Positions 1 through 8,376 of a stretch of DNA of 64,000 bases are shown here, piece after piece. Origin of the DNA: Namhaeicola litoreus. Its GTDB lineage: Bacteria > Bacteroidota > Bacteroidia > Flavobacteriales > Flavobacteriaceae. Position 1 is the first letter of the stretch, and each line of letters starts with the position of its first letter. The DNA is taken from NCBI RefSeq assembly GCF_042679565.1, contig NZ_JBHTMY010000003.1, positions 620,001 through 684,000 of the forward strand, in the 5' to 3' direction. The notes under the pieces were generated by a model. It saw only the letters and a program-made list of their open reading frames with translations, did no database searches and was not told where the DNA came from. A program made the translations under genes and the position numbers.

Positions 1-2
1 TG

Positions 3-1349
3 GTAAAAAAAACAAATTTAAGTTTCTGGCAGATCTTTAATATGAATGTGGGATTCTTGGGAATTCAATTTAGTTTTGGTCTACAGCAAACGGCTGTGAA
101 TCCTATATTTTCTTTTCTTGGAGCGCATCATGAAGACTTACCACTGCTCAATCTCGCAGGACCTGTAACGGGTCTGATCATTCAACCTATTGTAGGGGCT
201 ATTTCAGATAAAACCTGGTCGCCAAAATGGGGGAGGAGAAAGCCATTCTTTTTGATAGGGGCCTTGATAGGCAGTTTATGTTTATTTGCCTTTCCTTTTA
301 GCCCTGCTCTTTGGTTTGCAGTTGGGTTATTATGGATTCTTGATGTGGGCAATAACATGGCTATGGAACCCTATCGCGCTTTTGTAGGTGATAAATTACC
401 CAACAAACAGTTAAGTTTTGGATACCAAATGCAAAGTTTGTTTGTAGGCGCCGGTATTGTTTTGGCGAATGCATCTATTTTTCTTTTTCAAGACTGGTTT
501 GGCGGTACTGAGTCCTTAAGTGAAAGTGTCAATACAATCCCAAAATGGTTATATTATTCATTCTTTATAGGTGCAATTCTATCGGTTTCTACCATATTGT
601 GGTCAGTGTTTAAAACACCCGAAATACCGCCTTCTGAAGAGGAATTCGATGAAATAAAAAAACACAATGCGCTTCCATTGTCAGAGCGCATCAAAACACC
701 ATTTTTAGAGATAGTTGATGCCATTAAGGAGATGCCAAAGTTTATGTGGAAATTATCTCTTGTCTATTTATTTCAATGGTATGCTTTGTTTGTGTATTGG
801 CAGTTCATAGCCCCTATGTTTGAAGAAAGTATGGGCTTTGATAAATCTCAGGCACTTAGTCAGGCGGCCAAAATGAATACAGCTTACAACGTATCTACAA
901 TTATTTTTGCCTTGGCATTGGTACCATTGGCGCTAAAATACGGCGGAAAAAAAGTGTATGTTTTAAGTCTTTTCTTAACAGGAATTGCCATGCTTAGCAT
1001 ACCCTATATTCACGACCCTATGATTGTAATTTTCCCGATGATTCTATTTGGAATTGGTTGGGCAGCGATGATGGGTATACCCTATTCAATGGTGTCTAAA
1101 ATAGTTCCACAAGAAAGGCGCGGAGTTTATATGGGGATCTTAAATATGATGATTGTAATTCCAATGGGAATCCAAACCTTAACATTCGGACCAATTGTAA
1201 AAAATTTGTTGCAAAATAGCGCTGTTAACGCGATTCTTTTTGGAGGAGTTTTTTTTATGATTGCCGGTCTTTTGGCTCTTCGACTTAAACAACCGGCCTC
1301 TCTTGAGGAGGAAGAAAATACCTCCATAATCAATACAGGGGCACATTAG
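3..1349 (+). CDS. SLC45/GPH-like MFS sugar transporter, 5' end outside the window
   Basis: Inner-membrane major facilitator protein that probably imports sucrose, maltose or a related alpha-glucoside. The frame is open from the first bases of the window with no stop before the ATG at 42, and the upstream residues VKKTNLSFWQIFNMNVGFLG match the usual N-terminal helix of SLC45-type transporters. The true start therefore lies left of the window and the ATG at 42 is internal. The loop between helices 2 and 3 carries PKWGRRKPF, the MFS signature region. About eleven hydrophobic helices are visible, with a charged central loop near residues 190-230 (counted from 42). It is followed by a sugar kinase and a GH13 phosphorylase on the same strand, which supports a sugar cargo. 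The exact substrate and whether it couples to protons or sodium cannot be read from sequence. Confidence 0.88.
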   Translation, partial: VKKTNLSFWQIFNMNVGFLGIQFSFGLQQTAVNPIFSFLGAHHEDLPLLNLAGPVTGLIIQPIVGAISDKTWSPKWGRRKPFFLIGALIGSLCLFAFPFSPALWFAVGLLWILDVGNNMAMEPYRAFVGDKLPNKQLSFGYQMQSLFVGAGIVLANASIFLFQDWFGGTESLSESVNTIPKWLYYSFFIGAILSVSTILWSVFKTPEIPPSEEEFDEIKKHNALPLSERIKTPFLEIVDAIKEMPKFMWKLSLVYLFQWYALFVYWQFIAPMFEESMGFDKSQALSQAAKMNTAYNVSTIIFALALVPLALKYGGKKVYVLSLFLTGIAMLSIPYIHDPMIVIFPMILFGIGWAAMMGIPYSMVSKIVPQERRGVYMGILNMMIVIPMGIQTLTFGPIVKNLLQNSAVNAILFGGVFFMIAGLLALRLKQPASLEEEENTSIINTGAH

Positions 1350-1404
1350 TCAGAAAAAATTTGAGCAATTTAAATAGTTACGTTTCATACAAGAAAAAAT
1401 AGTT

Positions 1405-2343
1405 TTGGAGCAGGATAGAAGAAATATAGATATTTTATGTGTTGGAGAAGTTCTCATTGATTTTATTGGGCATCAATTGGAAAAGGAAATTCGCGATACT
1501 TCTGATTACCATCGTTACATGGGTGGTTCTCCCGCGAACGTTGCCATGAATATGGCGAAACTGGGATTGAAAACAATGATGGTCGCATCGGTCGGGGCAG
1601 ATGGTTTTGGTAAATATATTTTAGAAAGCCTCAAAGAAGGGGGTGTGAGGGTCGATCATGTGGCTAAATTAAATCAAAACAATACCAGTGTTATTTTTGT
1701 ATCTAAAACTGTGCACACGCCTGAGTTTATACCCTGCAGAGATGCTGATTTGAGGATTTATCAAAACCAAATCCCAAAAGAATTGCTCAGAAATACCCAT
1801 ATATTTCATACAACCTGTTTTGCACTTAGCAAAAACCCGGCACAAAAAACCATTTTAAAAAAAGCTGAAGAAGCGTTCCAATTGGGTTGTCAGCTGAGTA
1901 TAGATATTAATTACGCAAAAAAAATATGGGATGCACAGGAAAAGGCATTGCATGTGATCAAAGCGTATTGCAGGTTTAATCCATTGGTCAAGATTAGTGA
2001 GGATGATATGTGTAGACTTTTTGAGCGAAAACTTCCTCATGAAGAGATATTTACTTTTTTTCATTCTATGGGAGTCGATCTGGTCTGTTTAACACTTGGT
2101 AGAAATGGGGTGAAGTGTTCTCATAGAACGAAGGGGGTAGTCCAGTTACCGGCTGTAAAAGTTGACAAAGTATTAGATGCAACCGGCGCAGGAGATGCGT
2201 TTTGGTCAGGATTTTTATGGGCCTACGGCAAGAATAGACCGTTAGAAAAATGTCTGGAAATAGCACTTCATTTGGCTGCATTAAAACTTCAGAACGTAGG
2301 GAGGTTACCTGACAACATTACTGTTTTATCTGAAATATTGTAA
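1405..2343 (+). CDS. PfkB-family carbohydrate kinase, probable fructokinase
   Basis: Cytoplasmic ribokinase-fold kinase of 312 residues that phosphorylates a sugar with ATP. The N-terminal PfkB signature appears as GGSPANVAMNMAKLG near residues 40-55, and the C-terminal signature DATGAGDAFWSGF, with its catalytic Asp in GAGD, lies near residue 257. The start is TTG at 1405. No ATG exists between the in-frame stop at 1375 and the GGSPANVA motif, so a non-ATG start is required. It sits 55 bases after the transporter and 8 bases before the GH13 phosphorylase, so the three probably form one operon. If that enzyme is a sucrose phosphorylase, this kinase would trap the released fructose. A gluconate-type or other hexose kinase cannot be excluded. 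Confidence 0.85.
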   Translation: MEQDRRNIDILCVGEVLIDFIGHQLEKEIRDTSDYHRYMGGSPANVAMNMAKLGLKTMMVASVGADGFGKYILESLKEGGVRVDHVAKLNQNNTSVIFVSKTVHTPEFIPCRDADLRIYQNQIPKELLRNTHIFHTTCFALSKNPAQKTILKKAEEAFQLGCQLSIDINYAKKIWDAQEKALHVIKAYCRFNPLVKISEDDMCRLFERKLPHEEIFTFFHSMGVDLVCLTLGRNGVKCSHRTKGVVQLPAVKVDKVLDATGAGDAFWSGFLWAYGKNRPLEKCLEIALHLAALKLQNVGRLPDNITVLSEIL

Positions 2344-2351
2344 TTCTAGAG

Positions 2352-4100
2352 ATGAGCGCGAAAAAAGAAAAGTCGGACAAGAAGGTAATGAATGGGGTTA
2401 TGTTAAATGCGTACCCCGATAGCATTGGGAATAATTTGAGCGACCTTATTTCTATGTTGAAATATCCCGATTTTAAAGATGCCTTTTCTTTTTTTTATGT
2501 ATTACCAACTTTTTTTAATAGCGATTTAGATAGAGGGTTTTCTGTTATCGATTATAATCTCAATAAAGAATTGGTGTCGGCCGATGATCTGAAGGCCTTG
2601 GAAGAAATGGGAATAGCTTTAAAATGCGATATCGTTTTAAATCATTTATCTGTAGCTTCTCCTCAATTCAAGGATTTATTGAAGTACGGCAATAAATCTG
2701 AGTTTAAAGATTTCTTTATAAACTGGAATACCTTTTGGGAAGGAAACGGAACAATGGGTGAAGATGGCATTATCCATCCAAAACAAGAGTTTCTCGATAA
2801 ACTATTTATGCGTAAAGCGGGACTTCCTATTTTAAAAGTTTTTTTCCCCGAGGGTACCGAGGAACCTTTTTGGAATACTTTTTATCAACAAATTACCTAT
2901 CAAAAGCTCACCATTGAGGATCTTCAAAATTTAGGAGAGATACCACAAAATGGTAAGGAATTTATTTGTAATACGGTCAATCTCACATTGGCAGAAAATC
3001 ACGATGTCTCTTTATTGGATCTTGAAGAATATAATTTTTTAAAAGAGGAGCTTATTCTAATCATCAAACAGAAGCGGACTTATTTGGGACAGATGGATTT
3101 GAATGCCAACTCACCATTAGTTTGGAAATTTTATGAAGAAACTTTGCAAAAATTAGCCGGTTACGGTTGCAAAATAGTGCGCTTGGATGCTTTTGCCTAT
3201 TTGCATAAGGAGATTGGACAATCAAATTTTTTTAATAAACCCGGTACTTGGGATTATTTGGATAGGATCAAGCAAATAGCCATCAAAAATGATTTAATTC
3301 TTCTACCCGAAATTCATGCTGAGTATGGGTGTCATTTACACGATGAAGTCGCTAATCGGGGTTTTCAAACCTATGACTTCTTTTTTCCGGGTCTTGTAAT
3401 CCACACTTTAGAAACTGGTTCAAATCGCGCGTTGGTAAATTGGGCAAGGGAAGTGGTCACCAAAGAATTTAAGACTGTAAATATGTTGGGCTGTCATGAT
3501 GGAATTCCAGTGTTAGATTTAAAAGGCAAAGAAATTGAGGGTACTTTTCATCCTGGATTGTTGTCTGATGAGGAAATAGATTTTGTAATGAACAAGATCA
3601 TAGAACGGGGAGGAAGGGTTAAAAATCTTTACGACTCAAAGGGTAAAAAGATCTCCTATTATCAGGTCAATGCAACATTTTTTAGCGCTTTGGGTGAAGA
3701 TGAGCAAAAATTATTGTTAGCAAGAGCTATTCAATTATTTATGCCGGGTATACCACAAGTTTGGTATCTCGATATTTTTGCCGGTTCCAATGATTACAAA
3801 GCTGCTGATCGAGGGGGTAACGCAGGTCATAAGGAAATAAACAGAACAAATATAACTTTACGAGATGTTGAAGACGGTCTAAAAAGTAGAATAGTTAAAA
3901 ATCAATTAAAATTGATTCAATTGAGAAATCAGTCCAAGGCATTTTTAGGAGCAGTAAGTTTTGGCGATTCTGCGGTAGATGAAATAGATATTACATGGGA
4001 ATATGAAAATGAAGTGGTACAATTGACAGCTGATTTAAAGACTTATCACTTTAATGTAAATTACTATAATAATCGAGTAAAAAAGACAATGTCTTTTTAA
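2352..4100 (+). CDS. GH13 subfamily 18-type sucrose/glucosyl phosphorylase
   Basis: Cytoplasmic alpha-glucoside phosphorylase of 582 residues that would split a disaccharide with phosphate into alpha-glucose 1-phosphate and an acceptor. The GH13 catalytic triad is visible: nucleophile D279 in VRLDAFAY, acid/base E320 in LLPEIH, and D383 in CHDGIPVLD as transition-state stabiliser. The sequence GQMDLNANSPLVW matches the conserved QxDLN region of sucrose phosphorylases. It is longer than classical sucrose phosphorylase (about 490-510 residues), mainly through an insertion between roughly residues 130 and 245. Related GH13_18 members act on sucrose 6'-phosphate or glucosylglycerate, so the acceptor is uncertain. 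Transporter and fructokinase-like neighbours favour sucrose. It is probably the last gene of the operon. Confidence 0.85.
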   Translation: MSAKKEKSDKKVMNGVMLNAYPDSIGNNLSDLISMLKYPDFKDAFSFFYVLPTFFNSDLDRGFSVIDYNLNKELVSADDLKALEEMGIALKCDIVLNHLSVASPQFKDLLKYGNKSEFKDFFINWNTFWEGNGTMGEDGIIHPKQEFLDKLFMRKAGLPILKVFFPEGTEEPFWNTFYQQITYQKLTIEDLQNLGEIPQNGKEFICNTVNLTLAENHDVSLLDLEEYNFLKEELILIIKQKRTYLGQMDLNANSPLVWKFYEETLQKLAGYGCKIVRLDAFAYLHKEIGQSNFFNKPGTWDYLDRIKQIAIKNDLILLPEIHAEYGCHLHDEVANRGFQTYDFFFPGLVIHTLETGSNRALVNWAREVVTKEFKTVNMLGCHDGIPVLDLKGKEIEGTFHPGLLSDEEIDFVMNKIIERGGRVKNLYDSKGKKISYYQVNATFFSALGEDEQKLLLARAIQLFMPGIPQVWYLDIFAGSNDYKAADRGGNAGHKEINRTNITLRDVEDGLKSRIVKNQLKLIQLRNQSKAFLGAVSFGDSAVDEIDITWEYENEVVQLTADLKTYHFNVNYYNNRVKKTMSF

Positions 4101-4154
4101 GTAGAAATTTACATTATTTGGATAGTGGAAGGTATGGCTGAGGTTTAAAATTAA

Positions 4155-4229
4155 GGCCATGACAAAATGTAAAATTATTCAACTTTAAATTTTTTGTTCG
4201 CCCCCCTCAAGGCATATTCTGTCATGGCC
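4155..4229. repeat. Inverted repeat with 10-base perfect arms and 55-base spacer
   Basis: The left arm GGCCATGACA (4155-4164) is the exact reverse complement of the right arm TGTCATGGCC (4220-4229). After one mismatch the match continues for three more bases on the spacer side (AAT against ATT). The arms are GC-rich in an otherwise AT-rich spacer. This could close a structured RNA or a long terminator stem for the sugar operon, but there is no clean T-run directly after it, so a simple intrinsic terminator is not obvious. Confidence 0.55.
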
Positions 4230-4265
4230 GAATCAATCAATTATTAACTAAAAACCTTTATTTTG

Positions 4266-4288
4266 AAATCTCAGTTTAGGTGAGATTT
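4266..4288. other. 8-bp perfect hairpin
   Basis: The arms AAATCTCA (4266-4273) and TGAGATTT (4281-4288) enclose a 7-base loop. It lies 37 bases after the large inverted repeat and about 210 bases before the lipoprotein gene. A T-rich stretch comes only about 20 bases later, so its role as terminator or leader structure is open. Confidence 0.4.
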
Positions 4289-4499
4289 GAGAGAATTTCG
4301 TTAGCAATTTTTTTATTCTTTTTCATAGCAATTTTCATATTTAAAAACGGACATATTAAAGTTTAATTGCGCCTAAAATGCATTTTTTTGAAAAATACCC
4401 AGATACCATGAGAAATATAGAGGAAATGCGAATTAGCTCAGTTCATGGCTTTCTTTATTTTTAAAAATATTATCGTAAATTCGAAAGAAAATTAGGTAT

Positions 4500-5162
4500 A
4501 TGAAATATTATGTTTTAATTGTTTTATTCATTTTACTTGCTGTTACAGGATGTAAAAAGGAAGTAAAAGAAGTTATAGAAGTAGATGAGGTAGAGTTAGA
4601 AGAGGTTGAAGAAAAGAAAGTAGAAATCGTAAAAAACCAAAAACTTACAAATGAGCAACAAATTCTATCTGCGGTTAAAGCAGCACCGATGGTTATGCGA
4701 GACTTGGCTACCGTGTATGGCTATGATGAACAGGGAGAGTTTGTTTTATTGAGACAGGGTTCAAATAGCATGATTTGCGTGGCTGATGATCCCAATAGAG
4801 ATGGATTTGAAGTTGTGGCTTATCATAAAAGTTTAGATCCTTTTATGGCGAGAGGGCGAGAGCTTACAAAAGAAGGGAAGAATAGAGAGGAAAAAGAAAA
4901 GATTAGAGAGGAAGAAGCCATTACAAATGTGTTGCAAATGCCAGAGGTTCCCGCAGCCTTACATATTTATTTTGGTAAAAATGGCTATTATGATATTGAT
5001 GACAATGAAGTGAGGAACTGCAGATATCGGTATGTGGTCTATACGCCATTTGCTACAGCAGAAACCACTGGTTTAGGATTGCAACCCAATAAAGAAGGAC
5101 ATCCATGGTTGATGTTTCCGGGTAAGTACAATGCTCATATTATGATTAGCCCACAAGATTAA
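4500..5162 (+). CDS. Lipoprotein of unknown function
   Basis: Exported lipoprotein of 220 residues. The N-terminus is a signal peptide with lipobox VTGC and lipidated Cys18, followed by KK, a run of Glu and Val residues (about 20-45) forming an acidic low-complexity tether, and then a globular domain of about 160 residues. The globular part contains a possible FFLLRQ-like beta strand region, CVADDPNRDGFEVVAYH, and a C-terminal stretch ending in PGKYNAHIMISPQD that resembles families of small secreted proteins of unknown function. No catalytic motif was recognised. The residues after Cys (KKEV) do not match the acidic surface-export signal, so periplasmic retention is as likely as surface display. 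The Fe-S protein gene starts 9 bases downstream, suggesting co-transcription. Confidence 0.75.
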   Translation: MKYYVLIVLFILLAVTGCKKEVKEVIEVDEVELEEVEEKKVEIVKNQKLTNEQQILSAVKAAPMVMRDLATVYGYDEQGEFVLLRQGSNSMICVADDPNRDGFEVVAYHKSLDPFMARGRELTKEGKNREEKEKIREEEAITNVLQMPEVPAALHIYFGKNGYYDIDDNEVRNCRYRYVVYTPFATAETTGLGLQPNKEGHPWLMFPGKYNAHIMISPQD

Positions 5163-5171
5163 TTTTTATCT

Positions 5172-5594
5172 ATGGAAAACAAAGTGGTCATAAAACATTA
5201 CAGCAATAGTGAAATTACGATTGTATGGAAACCGGGAATTTGTATTCATGCAGGAACCTGCGTAAAAATGTTACCTAAAGTTTACAATCCAAAAGCGAAA
5301 CCTTGGATAAAAATTGAAAATGCGTCATCGGAACAGTTAATCGAACAAATAGATCAATGTCCGTCAGGAGCATTGAGTTATATCACTAACCTAAAACAAG
5401 AAAAAATGTCAGATCTAAACAAAATTGAAGTCATGGCCAATGGCCCCTTAATCTGTAGCGGAACAATAAAAGTTATAAATGCCGATGGGAAAGAAGAAAT
5501 CAAAGAAAATAAAACTGCCTTTTGTCGTTGCGGACATTCTTCGAACAAACCCTATTGTGATGGCAAACACAAAGTAGAAGGGTTTGTAGGTTGA
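5172..5594 (+). CDS. 4Fe-4S mono-cluster domain fused to CDGSH iron-sulfur domain
   Basis: Small cytoplasmic Fe-S protein of 140 residues with two domains. The first (about 1-75) has the divergent mono-cluster ferredoxin pattern with cysteines in CIHAGTCVKMLP and QCPSGAL. The second (about 85-140) carries the CDGSH motif CRCGHSSNKPYCDGKH with the three Cys and one His that bind a 2Fe-2S cluster; the usual small residue before the final His is Lys here. Such fusions are thought to work in electron transfer or cluster handling, but no partner enzyme is adjacent. It follows a lipoprotein gene by 9 bases. The assignment of domains is firm and the physiological role is unknown. Confidence 0.85.
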   Translation: MENKVVIKHYSNSEITIVWKPGICIHAGTCVKMLPKVYNPKAKPWIKIENASSEQLIEQIDQCPSGALSYITNLKQEKMSDLNKIEVMANGPLICSGTIKVINADGKEEIKENKTAFCRCGHSSNKPYCDGKHKVEGFVG

Positions 5595-5713
5595 TTTTTT
5601 ATAATTCATTTGTTTACAAGTTGTTAACGTCAAAAGTAGACTGCTCCTTCCTGCGAAATATTTAACATTTTGATATAAGAATAAAATATACATTTACTTA
5701 AAATTTTGGGTGA

Positions 5714-6052
5714 ATGAAAAGGTATCTTATTGCCTTATTTCTGTTTATTGGATTTCAAGTATTTGGGTCAGAATTTATTTCAGCAAGAATCACAAACGAC
5801 CTTGAAGTAATTGCTCAAAAGTCAAAGCAAACAGAGCATCAAAATTCACTTATTTTAGAGCTTGTTTTTCATGAAGTTTTACTGCCTGTTCGCGATGTAG
5901 ACTTTTTTGATTTATCTGCTAAGGGTTGTCAGCTTGAGGGACACATTGAATTTCCTGTCGTTGATTACTCCCAATTGCCTTTTAGGTTTTCAAGCTTTAT
6001 TTTTAAGGAAATCCTATTCAATTTACTATTTCCTAAACACTTCTTTTTTTAA
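5714..6052 (+). CDS. Small secreted protein of unknown function
   Basis: Predicted 112-residue protein with an N-terminal signal peptide (MKRYLIALFLFIGFQVFGSE, cleavage probably after the Gly-Ser region near 18-19). The rest has no recognised domain; it contains a single Cys and ends in an unusual hydrophobic tail rich in Phe (residues 89-112). It is flanked by 119 bases upstream and 154 bases downstream and has no close operon partner. A comparable short secreted protein next to FeS or membrane genes is common in flavobacteria, so it is probably a real lineage-specific gene. The C-terminal Phe-rich tail could also mean that an original reading frame was cut by a frameshift. Confidence 0.55.
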   Translation: MKRYLIALFLFIGFQVFGSEFISARITNDLEVIAQKSKQTEHQNSLILELVFHEVLLPVRDVDFFDLSAKGCQLEGHIEFPVVDYSQLPFRFSSFIFKEILFNLLFPKHFFF

Positions 6053-6206
6053 AGTATAGCCATACTCCGATTTATAAAAAATTCAATTTTAACCGTTGGA
6101 CATTTAAAATCAAAATTATTTTTCGCGTCAGAATGAGCAAAATTTGATTTGAGAAGTGACAAAATTTCGTCGCGATGTACAACAAGTAATATAATTATTA
6201 AAATAT

Positions 6207-6701
6207 ATGGAATCAATATTAATAGCTTCGTTTATGTTGTTTATTGTTTTTGTACCCTATTACCTTTTTTTAAAGAATGGAAGCAATATTAAAAATAAAG
6301 TCAACAAATTAATAGAAAACGAAATTTCCCAAACAGGATTACATTTTTCCGAAAAGGAAACTTGGTCGCATAATTTTATAGGGATTGATCAAGACGCGAA
6401 AAAAATGTTATTTGTTCGCGTAATTGATGATAAAAGTGAATGTACGCTCATTGATCTTACCAAAGTGAAGAACGTTAGAATAGATAAAAAAGTTGTAATC
6501 GATAAAGAAAATAAGAATAGTTCTTCACTCGAGAAGTTAGACTTAGCAGTGAGTTTATACCCTTCTGGTGAGACGATTCTGCATTTATTTGATACTGATA
6601 TTTTTTACAAAGAGGAATATGAGTTGAATAGGGCTGAAGCATGGGTTAAAAAGATCAACACTTTTAAAAATCTCGTCAACACGAATCAAAAAGCCGCATA
6701 A
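6207..6701 (+). CDS. Membrane-anchored protein of unknown function
   Basis: Protein of 164 residues with one N-terminal transmembrane helix (about 3-22, ending in YYLFLK) and a soluble cytoplasmic-looking domain of about 140 residues. The soluble part alternates charged and hydrophobic residues in a beta-strand-like pattern (KKMLFVRVIDDKSECTLIDL, residues 69-88) and ends with a helical region AEAWVKKINTFK. It resembles general flavobacterial proteins of unknown function and no motif suggests an enzyme. A strong terminator follows three bases after the stop, so the gene is the end of its transcript and probably monocistronic. Confidence 0.7.
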   Translation: MESILIASFMLFIVFVPYYLFLKNGSNIKNKVNKLIENEISQTGLHFSEKETWSHNFIGIDQDAKKMLFVRVIDDKSECTLIDLTKVKNVRIDKKVVIDKENKNSSSLEKLDLAVSLYPSGETILHLFDTDIFYKEEYELNRAEAWVKKINTFKNLVNTNQKAA

Positions 6702-6703
6702 TG

Positions 6704-6734
6704 AAAAAGCCTGTTCATTGAACAGGCTTTTTTT
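6704..6734. terminator. Bidirectional intrinsic terminator
   Basis: A 13-bp perfect stem (arms 6704-6716 and 6720-6732, core GCCTGTTC/GAACAGGC) with a 3-base loop is flanked by A-run and T-run. It lies between the convergent ends of the 6207-6701 gene and the dipeptidase gene and can serve both. Confidence 0.9.
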
Positions 6735-6746
6735 ATTTTCTTCAGC

Positions 6747-8039
6747 TTAATTAGCAGCAATTTTTTGCACTTCATCTAACACGCGCAATAAATTTAACCC
6801 CCAAAGCTTGGCGATCTGCTCTTTTGTATAACCTCTTTTGACTAGTTCTAGCGTTACATTAAAGGTTTCTGAAGCATCACTCCAGCCTTCAATTCCGCCT
6901 CCTCCATCAAAATCAGAACTTATACCCACATGGTCTATACCGATCAATTTGACCATATAATCAATATGATCTACAAAATCAGACACATTCACAGGAGGAA
7001 ATTCTTTTGCTGCTTTTGTCAACTCCTTTGCTGCTAATCTTTTGATTTCTTCAAATTTGTTATTGTAAGCGATTAATTCATCTTCTGATAGTAATTGCTT
7101 GCTTTCCCAATCCAAGATCTCGAATTGATTCATTGTTGCCACTTTATCTAAAGCATTTTTTTGGCCATTTTTATAGGCTGTATCTTTTGCCGTATTTACA
7201 TAACTCGAAAATGCCACAGTTTGAACAACGCCGCCATTGCTTTTTATTGCTAATAATTGTTCATCATCGAGATTTCTTGAATGATTACAAAGGGCTCTTG
7301 CAGAAGAATGTGATGCGATAATGGGCGCTTTACTTCTAGCAATGATATCGTTGAATGCCCCTTTGGAAGGGTGAGACACATCTACCATGACACCTGCTTT
7401 ATTCATTTCTACAACTGCCTTTTTTCCGAGTTCACTTAATCCGTTGTTATAAAGCCAAATATTATCTTTTTCTCCGGTATTGCTATCTGAGAATTGACTG
7501 TGTCCTTGATGTGCTAAAGACATATATCGGCCTCCTAGTTTTTGAAATTTTTTTATGTTTTTTAAGTCAGTCCCTAAAGGATAGGCATTTTCTATGCCGA
7601 TCATGGCCACTTTTTTCCCCGACTTAATAATTCTAAAAACATCAGCAGAAGTATATGCAATTTCAATTCTCTCCGGAGCATATTTTTCTGTTAAATTATG
7701 AATAGCATCAAATTTACTGATGGCATTTTGATAAGCGGCTTGATAGCCTTTTTCATCTAAATCCCCCTGTCCGGTATACACAATGAACCAAGCCACATCT
7801 AAACCTCCTTTTTCCATTTTGGGTAAATTTACTTGAGAGGAAAGATCTTGTGTGTAATTTTTTGTATCTGTAAAATTCTTGATGTTGATATCGCAATGTG
7901 TATCGATGGTAATTACTTCATCGTGAATTTCCTTTGCCATTTGATAAAGGTTTGATACAGGTTTTGGTCCCTGAGCGAATGCGGCACCTGTGATTAGAGC
8001 GAACAATAAAAAATACTTCTTTGATAAAATATAGAACAT
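6747..8039 (-). CDS. Secreted membrane dipeptidase (peptidase M19)
   Basis: Zinc dipeptidase of 430 residues related to renal dipeptidase, cutting dipeptides and possibly D-amino-acid-containing ones. A signal peptide (FLLFALITGAAFAQG, cleaved after AFA) sends it to the periplasm or outside. Metal ligands are visible as DTHCD near residue 46 (His-x-Asp), the bridging Glu in IGIENAYPLG near residue 149, and the two later His residues in SHPSKG and ASHSSARALCNHSRN. The substrate-side Asp occurs in HVGISSDFDGGGGIEGW. Length and motif order fit the family. The gene is monocistronic, convergent with 6207-6701 and divergent from leuC. Confidence 0.92.
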   Translation of the reverse strand: MFYILSKKYFLLFALITGAAFAQGPKPVSNLYQMAKEIHDEVITIDTHCDINIKNFTDTKNYTQDLSSQVNLPKMEKGGLDVAWFIVYTGQGDLDEKGYQAAYQNAISKFDAIHNLTEKYAPERIEIAYTSADVFRIIKSGKKVAMIGIENAYPLGTDLKNIKKFQKLGGRYMSLAHQGHSQFSDSNTGEKDNIWLYNNGLSELGKKAVVEMNKAGVMVDVSHPSKGAFNDIIARSKAPIIASHSSARALCNHSRNLDDEQLLAIKSNGGVVQTVAFSSYVNTAKDTAYKNGQKNALDKVATMNQFEILDWESKQLLSEDELIAYNNKFEEIKRLAAKELTKAAKEFPPVNVSDFVDHIDYMVKLIGIDHVGISSDFDGGGGIEGWSDASETFNVTLELVKRGYTKEQIAKLWGLNLLRVLDEVQKIAAN

Positions 8040-8262
8040 GGTAATTGTATTTGAGGGCTAATATTACAAAATAATGATGAACAGAGATCTCTTTTTTAAG
8101 ATTGTTTAATAATACGCCTAGGTATGTGTTAGGTTTGAGGTTATAGCCTATAAAATGTAAAGAGATGAGTTTAGAAAATTAAAAATATGACTACTGTTAG
8201 ATAATATAAAATTAAAATCACCTTTTTGTTTGATATTTAACGGTTTAAACTTGATTTTTGCA

Positions 8263-8291
8263 TTTTTACAATTGTTTGAACATTGTAAAAA
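8263..8291. repeat. Inverted repeat upstream of leuC, candidate operator
   Basis: Perfect 10-base arms TTTTTACAAT (8263-8272) and ATTGTAAAAA (8282-8291) surround the 9-base centre TGTTTGAAC. It ends 37 bases before the -7-like box of the leu operon. The position and symmetry suit a dimeric regulator; a hairpin in a longer leader is the alternative. Confidence 0.45.
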
Positions 8292-8328
8292 ATTTCGTGT
8301 TTTATAGCAGTCCTTCCCTTTATATATT

Positions 8329-8336
8329 TACATTTG
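8329..8336 (+). promoter_or_regulatory. -7-like box TACATTTG for leuC operon
   Basis: Matches the Bacteroidota consensus TAnnTTTG, 40 bases before the leuC ATG. No TTG is found at the expected -33 distance, so the call rests on the -7 box and position only. Confidence 0.4.
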
Positions 8337-8376
8337 CGAGCCTTTGAAAAAATAAGCAAAGTTAATTTTTAACATT

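Larger units (their letters stand above)
4101..4499. other. 399-base non-coding stretch with inverted repeats
   Basis: No convincing gene is seen here in either direction. It holds a widely spaced inverted repeat at 4155-4229, a short hairpin at 4266-4288, a C-rich patch near 4200-4206, and AT-rich DNA before the lipoprotein gene. TAAATTCG at 4476-4483 differs by one base from the Bacteroidota -7 box and could be the lipoprotein promoter. No tRNA or known riboswitch core was recognised. Confidence 0.6.
8040..8376. other. 337-base divergent intergenic region before leuC
   Basis: This region separates the dipeptidase from leuC. It holds a GTTTAAAC palindrome at 8243-8250, a larger inverted repeat at 8263-8291 and a -7-like box at 8329-8336. 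No gene, leader peptide rich in leucine codons or known riboswitch was seen. The dipeptidase-side half (8040-8240) shows nothing recognisable. Confidence 0.6.

Noticed and set aside
42..44. ATG as the start of the MFS gene
   Set aside because: The frame is open to the left edge and the upstream residues match the conserved first helix, so the gene is truncated by the window.
4408..4464. 18-codon frame before the lipoprotein gene
   Set aside because: Too short, without promoter or ribosome-site support, and without features of a small protein.
8040..8376. T-box or leucine leader peptide before leuC
   Set aside because: No T-box core and no run of leucine codons in a short frame was found.
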